Shown in pieces: positions 56,437 to 63,732 of a stretch of DNA of 64,000 nucleotides (positions are counted from its first letter, which is position 1; each line of letters opens with the position of its first letter). The position numbers were made by a program, and so were the translations under genes. Source of the stretch: Actinomycetospora chiangmaiensis DSM 45062 (GTDB taxonomy: Bacteria; Actinomycetota; Actinomycetes; Mycobacteriales; Pseudonocardiaceae); contig NZ_KB903240.1 of NCBI RefSeq assembly GCF_000379625.1, positions 418,163 to 482,162 of the forward strand. Direction: 5' to 3'. The notes under the pieces are model-generated. The model saw only the letters and a list, made by a program, of their open reading frames with translations. It was not told where the DNA came from and made no database searches.

Positions 56437-57039
56437 GTGACTCCCGCCGACGCCTGGGCGACGCATGAGGTGACCACGGTCTGGGGAGCGCCCCTCACGG
56501 TGACCACGGACGACGACGACGCCACGATCCGCGTCGACCTGCACGACGTGACCGCCCCCGAGGGCGACCGCTTCGACTACCCGGTGGTGCACCTGCCGTC
56601 GGTCGCGGTCGCGGTGGTGGTCCGGGACGAGGAGGTCCTCGTGCTGCGGACCTACCGCTACCCGGTGGGGCGCTACGGCTGGGAGCTCCCGGGGGGTGGG
56701 GTGGACCCGGGCGAGGATCCGGCGGTCGCCGCCGCCCGGGAGACCGCCGAGGAGACCGGGTGGGCGCCGAAGGGCCCCGGGCGGCCCCTCATCTCCTTCC
56801 AGCCGCTGCCCGGCGGGGTCGTCTCGACCGTGCACGTCCACCTCTGGACCGACGCCGAACGGAGCGAGGCCCCGCTGGACCGGCACGAGCCCGGGCAGGC
56901 GCAGTGGATCCCCGTCGCGGACGTGGTGCGCCTGGCCGCGGCCGGTGAGCTGCTCGGCTCGGGGACCCTCGTCGGCCTGCTGCAGTACGTGGCCGAATCC
57001 CGTTCCCGAGGACCGGTCACGGGTCCTGGAAATTACTAG
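56437..57039 (+). CDS. NUDIX hydrolase (ADP-ribose pyrophosphatase-like)
   Basis: The 200-residue protein has a NUDIX box, LPGGGVDPGEDPAVAAARET followed by AEETGW, with all catalytic Glu residues. The preceding YRYPVGRYGWEL matches the substrate-loop of ADP-ribose pyrophosphatases. GTG 56437 has GAAGGGA at six bases. Its stop codon lies inside the palindrome of the IcmF promoter, so the two genes overlap in control regions. Confidence 0.87.
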   Translation: MTPADAWATHEVTTVWGAPLTVTTDDDDATIRVDLHDVTAPEGDRFDYPVVHLPSVAVAVVVRDEEVLVLRTYRYPVGRYGWELPGGGVDPGEDPAVAAARETAEETGWAPKGPGRPLISFQPLPGGVVSTVHVHLWTDAERSEAPLDRHEPGQAQWIPVADVVRLAAAGELLGSGTLVGLLQYVAESRSRGPVTGPGNY

Positions 57040-57055
57040 GACGTCCTACTAATAT
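57027..57055 (+). promoter_or_regulatory. Promoter with embedded palindromic operator of the mutase gene
   Basis: TAATAT (57050-57055) is a good -10 element, with TGGAAA (57027-57032) as a weak -35 at 17 bases. Between them is the perfect 12-base palindrome TAGGACGTCCTA (57037-57048), so a repressor bound there would block the polymerase. The region is unusually AT-rich for this genome. Confidence 0.6.
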
Positions 57056-57100
57056 GGGACGGGTACCCGACCATCCCCGGCGATCGAGGATCACGCGACC

Positions 57101-60100
57101 ATGGCCGAAGCGCAGCTGTACGTGCCGAACAACCCGATCCGGGTGGTGACCGCGGCCAGCCTGTTCGACGGCCACGACGCCGCGATCAACATCATGCGGC
57201 GCATCCTGCAGCGGCAGGGCGCCGAGGTGATCCACCTGGGGCACGACCGCTCGGTCGACGACGTCGTCTCGGCCGCGGTCGAGGAGGACGCGCACGCCGT
57301 CGCGATCAGTTCCTACCAGGGCGGTCACGTCGAGTACTTCACCTACCTCGTGGACCTGCTCCGCGAGCGCGGCGCGGGCCACGTGCGCGTGTACGGCGGC
57401 GGGGGCGGCGTCATCGTCCAGCGCGAGATCGACCAGCTCCACGCCCACGGCGTCGCACGCATCTTCTCCCCGCAGGACGGCCAGCAGCTGGGCCTGCCGG
57501 GCATGATCAACACCATCATCCGGGAGTGCGACGAGGACCTCGGCGCGCAGGCCCCGTCGTCGTGGGACGGGCTCTTCACCGGCGAGCGCGCGGTGGTCGC
57601 CCGTGCCGTGACGATGGCCGAGTCGGGCGTCCTGCCCGACGACGTCCGCGAGCGGGTCGACGCCGCGAACTCCGAGCGCCACGTCCCCGTCCTCGGCATC
57701 ACCGGCACCGGCGGGTCGGGCAAGTCCTCGCTCACCGACGAGCTGGTGCGCCGCACCCGCATGGACCGTGAGGACAAGCTCAAGGTGGCCGTGCTCGCGG
57801 TCGACCCGACCCGTCGTCGGGGTGGGGGCGCCCTGCTCGGCGACCGCATCCGCATGAACGCCCTCGGCGGCCCGGTCGCCTTCCGGTCGATGGCGAACCG
57901 GGGCTCGGGTACCGCGCTGCCCGAGCGGCTCGCCGACGTCATCGCCGTGCTGCGGGCCTCCGGGGCCGACCTGGTCATCGTCGAGACCCCGGGCATCGGG
58001 CAGGGCGACGCGGGCATCGTCGAGTTCGCCGACGTCTCGCTCTACGTCATGACGCCGGAGTTCGGTGCGGCCTCCCAGCTCGAGAAGATCGACATGCTGG
58101 ACTTCGCCGACGTCGTCGCGATCAACAAGTTCGAGCGGCGCGGCGGCGACGACGCCCGCCGTGACGTGGCCCGCCAGCTGCTGCGCAACCGCGACGAGTG
58201 GGGCGCGAGCTGGGAGGACATGCCGGTCTACGGCACCAGCGCCGCCACCTTCCACGACGAGGGCGTCACCGCGCTCTACGGCAAGCTCGTCTCGCTGCTC
58301 ACCGAGAAGGGCCTCGCCGAGGGCGGCGGCCACCTCGACATCCCCGACACCCGCGTCTCCACGTTCGCCGGGTCGGCCATCCCCGCCGAGCGCGAGCGCT
58401 ACCTCGCCGACATCGCCGCCACCGTGCGCCGGTACCACGAGGACACCGAGGCGATGGTCGTCGCGACACGGAAGCGCTCCGCGCTCAAGCAGGCCGTCGA
58501 GCTGCTCGGCGACCGCGACGCCGGAGAGCTGCCGGCCGTGCTCGACGAGGCCGAGCGGGACCTGCCGCGCGAGGCCCACGACCTGCTCGTCGGGTGGGAG
58601 CAGACCAAGGAGGACTACGCGGGCGACGAGTTCGTCTACACGGTCCGCGACCGGGAGAACCGGGTCCGGCTCACCAAGGAGACGCTGTCGGGCTCCAAGG
58701 TCAACCGCGTCTCGCTGCCGTCCTTCACCGCCGAGGAGGAGGTCGTGCGGTTCCTGCGCCGCGAGAACCTCCCCGGGTACTTCCCGTTCACGGCCGGGGT
58801 GTTCGCGTTCAAGCGCGACGGCGAGGACCCGGCGCGGATGTTCGCCGGCGAGGGAGACCCGTTCCGCACGAACCGTCGCTTCCACTACCTGTCGGAGGAC
58901 TCCGACGCGAAGCGCCTCTCGACGGCGTTCGACTCGGTGACGCTCTACGGGCGCGACCCCGCCACTCCCCCGGACGTCTACGGGAAGGTCGGCACCTCCG
59001 GCGTCTCGATCGCCACGCTCGACGACATGAAGGTGCTCTACGGCGGGTTCGACCTGACCTCGCCGACCACCTCGGTGTCGATGACCATCAACGGCCCCGC
59101 ACCGACGATGCTCGCGTTCTTCCTCAACACCGCGATCGACCAGGTCGTCGACGCCCATCGCTCCGAGCACGGCGAGGAACCCTCGGAGGAGAAACGCGCC
59201 GAGCTCGTCGCCCACGCCGTGTCGAACGTCCGCGGCACGGTGCAGGCCGACATCCTCAAGGAGGACCAGGGCCAGAACACCTGCATCTTCTCCACGGAGT
59301 TCTCGCTCCGGATGATGGCCGACATCCAGGAGTGGTTCATCGCGCACAAGGTGCGCAACTTCTACTCGGTGTCGATCTCCGGCTACCACATCGCCGAGGC
59401 CGGGGCGAACCCGATCTCGCAGCTGGCGTTCACGCTGTCCAACGGCTTCACCTACGTCGAGTCCTACCTCGCCCGCGGCATGGACGTCGACGACTTCGCG
59501 CCCAACCTGTCGTTCTTCTTCTCCAACGGCATGGATGCCGAGTACTCGGTGATCGGCCGGGTCGCCCGCCGCATCTGGGCGGTGGCGATGCGCGAGCGCT
59601 ACGGCGCCAACGAGCGCTCGCAGAAGCTCAAGTACCACGTCCAGACGTCGGGTCGGTCCCTGCACGCGCAGGAGATGCAGTTCAACGACATCCGGACGAC
59701 GCTGCAGGCGCTCTGCGCGCTCTACGACAACGCCAACTCGCTGCACACCAACGCCTACGACGAGGCCGTGACGACCCCGTCGCAGGAGTCGGTGCGCCGG
59801 GCGCTCGCGATCCAGATGATCATCAACAAGGAGTGGGGCCTCTCCCTCAACGAGAACCCGCTGCAGGGCTCGTTCGTGATCGAGGAGCTCACCGACCTCG
59901 TCGAGGAGGCCGTCCTCGCCGAGTTCGACCGCATCGCGGAGCGCGGCGGCGTCCTGGGCGCCATGGAGACCGGCTACCAGCGCGGCAAGATCCAGGACGA
60001 GTCGATGCTCTACGAGAGCCGCAAGCACGACGGTTCGCTGCCGATCATCGGCGTGAACACGTTCCTGCCGCCGGCGGACGCCGAGGGCGAGGAGCCCAAG

Positions 60101-60337
60101 GAGATCGAGCTCGCCCGCGCGACGGAGGAGGAGAAGTCGTCGCAGCTGCAGCGCCTCGACGACTTCCAGGCCCGCCACCAGAGCGAGTCCGCGGAGGCCA
60201 TCTCCCGGCTCCAGGCCGCGGCGACCGCCGGCGAGAACGTGTTCGACGAGCTGATGAAGGCCGCCCGGGTGTGCTCGCTCGGCCAGCTCACCGAGGCGTT
60301 CTTCGAGGTCGGCGGGCAGTACCGGCGCAGTATGTGA
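57101..60337 (+). CDS. icmF: Fused isobutyryl-CoA mutase (IcmF)
   Basis: The 1078-residue protein joins three parts. Residues 1-140 are a B12-binding domain with the DGH motif at 23-25 (SLFDGHDAAINIMRR), where His25 is the axial ligand of cobalamin. Residues 150-420 are a MeaI-like G-domain with P-loop GITGTGGSGKSS at about 199-210. The last 500 residues are the substrate-binding mutase barrel (KVGTSGVSIATLDDMKVLYG and others). It interconverts isobutyryl-CoA and butyryl-CoA with adenosylcobalamin. The G-domain guards cofactor loading. The order and length match known IcmF proteins. Start is ATG 57101 with a modest ribosome binding site. Confidence 0.95.
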   Translation: MAEAQLYVPNNPIRVVTAASLFDGHDAAINIMRRILQRQGAEVIHLGHDRSVDDVVSAAVEEDAHAVAISSYQGGHVEYFTYLVDLLRERGAGHVRVYGGGGGVIVQREIDQLHAHGVARIFSPQDGQQLGLPGMINTIIRECDEDLGAQAPSSWDGLFTGERAVVARAVTMAESGVLPDDVRERVDAANSERHVPVLGITGTGGSGKSSLTDELVRRTRMDREDKLKVAVLAVDPTRRRGGGALLGDRIRMNALGGPVAFRSMANRGSGTALPERLADVIAVLRASGADLVIVETPGIGQGDAGIVEFADVSLYVMTPEFGAASQLEKIDMLDFADVVAINKFERRGGDDARRDVARQLLRNRDEWGASWEDMPVYGTSAATFHDEGVTALYGKLVSLLTEKGLAEGGGHLDIPDTRVSTFAGSAIPAERERYLADIAATVRRYHEDTEAMVVATRKRSALKQAVELLGDRDAGELPAVLDEAERDLPREAHDLLVGWEQTKEDYAGDEFVYTVRDRENRVRLTKETLSGSKVNRVSLPSFTAEEEVVRFLRRENLPGYFPFTAGVFAFKRDGEDPARMFAGEGDPFRTNRRFHYLSEDSDAKRLSTAFDSVTLYGRDPATPPDVYGKVGTSGVSIATLDDMKVLYGGFDLTSPTTSVSMTINGPAPTMLAFFLNTAIDQVVDAHRSEHGEEPSEEKRAELVAHAVSNVRGTVQADILKEDQGQNTCIFSTEFSLRMMADIQEWFIAHKVRNFYSVSISGYHIAEAGANPISQLAFTLSNGFTYVESYLARGMDVDDFAPNLSFFFSNGMDAEYSVIGRVARRIWAVAMRERYGANERSQKLKYHVQTSGRSLHAQEMQFNDIRTTLQALCALYDNANSLHTNAYDEAVTTPSQESVRRALAIQMIINKEWGLSLNENPLQGSFVIEELTDLVEEAVLAEFDRIAERGGVLGAMETGYQRGKIQDESMLYESRKHDGSLPIIGVNTFLPPADAEGEEPKEIELARATEEEKSSQLQRLDDFQARHQSESAEAISRLQAAATAGENVFDELMKAARVCSLGQLTEAFFEVGGQYRRSM

Positions 60338-60348
60338 GCTTCGCTCCT

Positions 60349-60388
60349 GTGAGCACTTTCCGTGCCTATCGGCACGGAAAGTGCTCAC
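60349..60388. repeat. Perfect inverted repeat, hairpin family A
   Basis: Eighteen-base perfect arms (60349-60366 and 60371-60388) enclose a 4-base loop. The arm GTGAGCACTTTCCGTGCC is nearly identical to those at 16099 and 63199. It lies 11 bases after the mutase stop and includes the last three bases of the convergent azoreductase gene's stop, acting as a bidirectional terminator. Confidence 0.8.
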
Positions 60389-61023
60389 GAGGCGCGCAGC
60401 GCCACCCCCAGCTTCGCCGCCGCCTCGTGGGCCTCGGCCCGCTTCTGCGCGGCGAGCGGACGGAGCTCGGCCATCGCCGGGACCACCTCGGCGAGGGTCA
60501 GCTCGGCCTCCACCACCGTGACGTCGGCGCCCCAGACGTCGCGCAGGATGCGAGTGATCCAGCCGGTGCCGTGGTCCCAGCCCTCGCGCGGCGTCCCCGG
60601 GCCGTAGCCACCACCGCGGGAGACCACGAGGACCACCGGGGTGCCGGCCAGCGGTGAGGAGCCGGGCGCGAAGCGCGGGTCGGTGATCAGCAGGTCGACC
60701 CAGCTCTTGAGGTGGGCCGCGATCCCGAAGTTGTAGAGCGGCGACCCGATCACCACGGCGGAGGCGGCCACCAGCTCGTCGGCGAGCGCGGCGGCGGTGG
60801 CGACGGCCGCCCGCTGCTCCTCGGTGCGCTCGCCCTCCGGCGTCATGCCCGCGGCGGTCGCGGCCGCCCACGTCGCCGGGGAGACCGGGTCCCGCCCCAG
60901 GTCGCGGCGGACGATCTCGGCGCCGGGGTTCGCTTCGAGGTAGGACCGCTCGAGGCTGTCGAGCACCTCCCGGCTCACCGAGCCCTGCGTACGGATGCTG
61001 CTGTCGATGCGGAGCAGGCTCAT
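60385..61023 (-). CDS. FMN-dependent NADH-azoreductase-like oxidoreductase
   Basis: The 212-residue protein has the flavodoxin-like fold of azoreductases: LLRIDSSIRTQGSVSREVLD at the start binds FMN phosphate, and VVIGSPLYNFGIAAHLKSWVD and VVSRGGGYGPGT are conserved loops. These enzymes reduce azo dyes and quinones with NAD(P)H. It is divergent from a MarR regulator with operator-like repeats between, the usual layout for redox or quinone-responsive control. Confidence 0.9.
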   Translation of the reverse strand: MSLLRIDSSIRTQGSVSREVLDSLERSYLEANPGAEIVRRDLGRDPVSPATWAAATAAGMTPEGERTEEQRAAVATAAALADELVAASAVVIGSPLYNFGIAAHLKSWVDLLITDPRFAPGSSPLAGTPVVLVVSRGGGYGPGTPREGWDHGTGWITRILRDVWGADVTVVEAELTLAEVVPAMAELRPLAAQKRAEAHEAAAKLGVALRAS

Positions 61024-61055
61024 GTCGATCTCCTGACGTGCGGAACCGAAGATGT

Positions 61056-61084
61056 TCTGTCGAACAGACTATCTGCCGCACAGA
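61056..61084. promoter_or_regulatory. Two direct-repeated palindromic operators between azoreductase and MarR genes
   Basis: TCTGTCGAACAGA (61056-61068) is a perfect palindrome with a 3-base centre. TCTGCCGCACAGA (61072-61084) repeats it at 11 of 13 positions, 16 bases downstream. Both lie in the 90-base region between the divergent genes, as expected for MarR-type binding. Confidence 0.65.
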
Positions 61085-61113
61085 TTCCCTGCGCAACTGC
61101 GTATCCTGCGACG

Positions 61114-61605
61114 GTGAGCACGCCGCGGCAGGTGGAGTCCGACCTGGGCTGGGCCCTGGGTCGCGTCGCGCGTGCCCACCTGCGGACGGCACAGACGGTG
61201 ATGGGCGGGCTGCCGGGCGGCCCCCGCGGCTACCAGGTGCTCGCCGCCGTCGGGCGCGGCGAACCGAGCACGCAGCTGGCGCTCGCCCGCAAGCTCGGCG
61301 TCGACCGCACGGTGATGACCTACCTGCTCGACGAGATCCAGGCCGAGGGGCTCGTCGAACGCCGCCCCGACCCGGCCGACCGCCGCGCGCGCCGCGTGGA
61401 GCTCACCGACGCCGGCCACGCCCGCCTCTGCGAGCTCGAGCGCAAGCTGCGCGACGCCGAGGACCACATGCTCGCCCCGCTCGGCCCCGAGGAGCGGGAC
61501 ATCCTGCGGGACCTCCTGGCCCGCCTCGCCACCGCCGACCCCGACCAGCCGTCGGCCTGTCAGGTCGCCCAGGACCTGCACGACGACGGGGCCTGCACCG
61601 CTTGA
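61114..61605 (+). CDS. MarR family transcriptional regulator
   Basis: The 163-residue protein has a winged helix typical of MarR proteins: QLALARKLGVDRTVMTYLLD, then IQAEGLVERRPDPADRRARRV at the wing. GTG 61114 gives the usual length. It sits across a divergent promoter from the azoreductase, and the two palindromes between them are probably its operators. Cys in the C-terminal tail (SACQVAQDLHDDGACTA, two Cys) may sense quinones or oxidants by disulphide formation; this is an inference. Confidence 0.9.
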   Translation: MSTPRQVESDLGWALGRVARAHLRTAQTVMGGLPGGPRGYQVLAAVGRGEPSTQLALARKLGVDRTVMTYLLDEIQAEGLVERRPDPADRRARRVELTDAGHARLCELERKLRDAEDHMLAPLGPEERDILRDLLARLATADPDQPSACQVAQDLHDDGACTA

Positions 61606-61650
61606 GCCGCCGGGTGCGGGGCCCTCGGTGTCGCGTGGCACGCTGACGCG

Positions 61651-62148
61651 GTGGAGACGGCACCCCTCGCGCGGTGGGTCGACTTCGCCGTCGTCGCCGG
61701 CGGTGCCAGCGCCGCGCTGACGGGACTGCTGTTCGTCGCCATCTCGATCAACGTCGACCGGGTCGGGCGCTCGATCAGCCTGCGTTCCCGCGGCGGCCAG
61801 ACGCTGGTGCTGTTCGCGGTGACGCTGGTCGTGTCGATCGTCCTCGCGGTCCCCGACCAGGGGCTCACCGTGTTCGGCGTCGAGCTCCTCGTGCTGGTCG
61901 TCCTCGCCGGCAGCGGCCTCCTCGTGCTCGACCGGCGCGCGAAGCGGGAGGCGCGGACCCCGGCGCTGGCGCGCACCCTCGACCTCGTGAGCCCCAACGT
62001 GGCGACGCTCGTCCTCATCGCCGCGGCGGCCTTCGTGGCGCTCTCGGGCCACGCGTGGGGCGTGTACCTGCTCGTGCCGTCGACGGTGATCGCGATCGTC
62101 GGCGGGGTGGCCAACGCCTGGCTCTTCCTCACCGAGGTCGCCGACTGA
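61651..62148 (+). CDS. Hypothetical five-helix membrane protein
   Basis: The 165-residue protein has four or five hydrophobic segments (about residues 10-30, 50-66, 71-92, 110-131 and 135-160). The first contains the Gly/Ala-rich stretch GGASAALTGLLFVAISINVD, a motif recurring in small actinobacterial membrane proteins. Start is GTG 61651. No specific family can be named. It precedes the DUF389 gene by 27 bases and may be cotranscribed. Confidence 0.7.
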   Translation: METAPLARWVDFAVVAGGASAALTGLLFVAISINVDRVGRSISLRSRGGQTLVLFAVTLVVSIVLAVPDQGLTVFGVELLVLVVLAGSGLLVLDRRAKREARTPALARTLDLVSPNVATLVLIAAAAFVALSGHAWGVYLLVPSTVIAIVGGVANAWLFLTEVAD

Positions 62149-62175
62149 GGGGCCCGCCCCTCGTGAGATCGGTGT

Positions 62176-63183
62176 GTGCCTTTCGTCCGGCTCGGGTATC
62201 GCGGTCCGCCTCCGGCCACCCGGTCGGCGGCGGCCGCGATCGAGGAGGCGTCGGTGCACCACACGGTCGAGATGTCGGTGCCGAGCACGGCGACCGACGA
62301 GACGCTCCGCGCGCTGGAGAAGCTGGACGGCGTGCTGTCCCTGCACGTCGAGCGCGGCGTCGGGGTGAAGCCGGAGGGCGACGTCATCACCGTCCACGCC
62401 CTCAACCGCTCGATCGACGCCGTGCTCGCGACGGCCGCGGAGGCGGAGCGGCACGGGCCGATCGCCGTCGTGACGGGCGGCCTGAACAGCCTGGTCGCCA
62501 CCGGGGCGCAGGGCGCGATCGACGACGACGCCGACGAGTCGCCCTGGGAGGAGTTCGAGCGCACGCTGCGCCACCACGGCCGGCTCTCGGTCAACTACCT
62601 GCTCCTCATGACGATCGGCGGCGCGATCGCGGTTGCGGGCCTGCTCTCGCCGCCGGTCCCCCAGGCGCTCGCGCTCGCGGCCTCCGCCGTGCTCGCCCCT
62701 GCCTTCGAGCCGCTCGGTGAACTGGCGACCGCCCTGATCCGGCGCAGCGCCTACGCGATCCGCCGCGCCGTGGTCTCGGTGGTGGTCGGCTACGTGCTGC
62801 TCGCCGTCGGGGGCGGGCTCGCCTTCCTCGTGCTGCGCGCCCTGGGTCTGGCCTCGCCGTCGACGATCGCGAGCAGCGAGGGCATGCACCTCGTCGTCGA
62901 CCCCACGGCCGCCGACTGGCTGGTCGCCGCGGGCGGCGCCGCCGCCGGGCTGATCATCATCACGTCCTTCCGCGAGGCCGTCCTCGCGGGCGCGCTCATC
63001 GCCCTCGCCCTCGTCCCCGCGGGTGGTGTGCTCGGCATGGGCGTGGTCGCGCGGGACGGCGGGCTCGCCCTGCAGGGCCTGCAGCGCCTCGGGGAGGACG
63101 TCGCGCTCGTCGTCGTGCTGGGCGGCCTGGTCATCCTCGGCAAGGACCGGCTGATGCACCGGGGACGGCGGCCGCTCGCGTAG
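62176..63183 (+). CDS. DUF389 family membrane protein
   Basis: The 335-residue protein has an N-terminal cytoplasmic ACT-like domain (residues 25-100: VEMSVPSTATDETLRALEKL, then VITVHALNRSIDAVLATAAE), followed by six transmembrane helices. Glycine and proline residues in the helices (LLSPPVPQALALAASAVLAP, FEPLGELATALIR) match the DUF389 pattern, which is of unknown function. Start GTG 62176 gives full length. The stop is followed by a family A hairpin. Confidence 0.87.
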   Translation: MPFVRLGYRGPPPATRSAAAAIEEASVHHTVEMSVPSTATDETLRALEKLDGVLSLHVERGVGVKPEGDVITVHALNRSIDAVLATAAEAERHGPIAVVTGGLNSLVATGAQGAIDDDADESPWEEFERTLRHHGRLSVNYLLLMTIGGAIAVAGLLSPPVPQALALAASAVLAPAFEPLGELATALIRRSAYAIRRAVVSVVVGYVLLAVGGGLAFLVLRALGLASPSTIASSEGMHLVVDPTAADWLVAAGGAAAGLIIITSFREAVLAGALIALALVPAGGVLGMGVVARDGGLALQGLQRLGEDVALVVVLGGLVILGKDRLMHRGRRPLA

Positions 63184-63198
63184 GGGCGCTCCGCGCCC

Positions 63199-63238
63199 GT
63201 GAGTACTTCTCCGTGCTCCGGCACGGAAAAGTACTCAC
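63199..63238. repeat. Inverted repeat, hairpin family A, variant
   Basis: Eighteen-base arms (63199-63216 and 63221-63238) with a 4-base loop, matching at 17 positions. The arm GTGAGTACTTCTCCGTGC is the family A sequence with C to T and one change; outer bases also pair (CTCCGC with GCGGAG). It lies 16 bases after the DUF389 stop and before the PPOX gene. Confidence 0.75.
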
Positions 63239-63267
63239 CGGGCGGAGCCACCTCCTCAGGTCATCTC

Positions 63268-63732
63268 GTGGCCAATGTTGCGACGAACGATCGAGTCGAC
63301 CACGACCAGCTCGTGGACTTCCTCCGGACGCGGCACCACGCCGTGATCGTCACGAAGCGCTCCGACGGCGGCGACCAGACGAGCCCGGTCACCGTGGGGA
63401 TCGACGAACAGGGTCGCCTGCTGGTGTCGACCTACCCCGAGCGCGCCAAGGTGAAGAACATCCGCAAGGACCCCCGCGTCGCGATGTGCATGCTCTCCGA
63501 GGACTTCGAGGGCCCGTGGGTGCACGTCGAGGGCACCGCCGAGGTCCTCGACATGCCCGACGCGCTCGACCCGCTCGTCGAGTACTTCCGCTCGATCTCC
63601 GGCGAGCACCCGGACTGGGACGAGTACAAGGACGCCATGGCGAAGGAGGACAAGACCCTCATCCGCCTCACCGTCGAGCGCTGGGGCCCGATCGCCACCG
63701 GCGGCTTCCCCGCCCGACTGTCCGAGGACTAG
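63268..63732 (+). CDS. PPOX-class flavin/F420-dependent oxidoreductase
   Basis: The 154-residue protein has the split-barrel fold of pyridoxamine-phosphate-oxidase-like proteins: LVDFLRTRHHAVIVTKRSDG, then LLVSTYPERAKVKNIRKDPRVAMCML, and GPWVHVEGTAEVLD. Members use FMN or F420, and actinobacteria have many F420-dependent ones that reduce diverse substrates. GTG 63268 is used. The stop codon TAG is part of a CTAG site directly abutting an IS481-type element, yet the protein looks complete. Confidence 0.87.
   Translation: MANVATNDRVDHDQLVDFLRTRHHAVIVTKRSDGGDQTSPVTVGIDEQGRLLVSTYPERAKVKNIRKDPRVAMCMLSEDFEGPWVHVEGTAEVLDMPDALDPLVEYFRSISGEHPDWDEYKDAMAKEDKTLIRLTVERWGPIATGGFPARLSED

Noticed and set aside
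57017..61192. 1391-codon minus-strand frame opposite icmF
   Set aside because: It is an antisense shadow of the mutase and part of the azoreductase region, with no domain; the plus-strand frame is a full IcmF.
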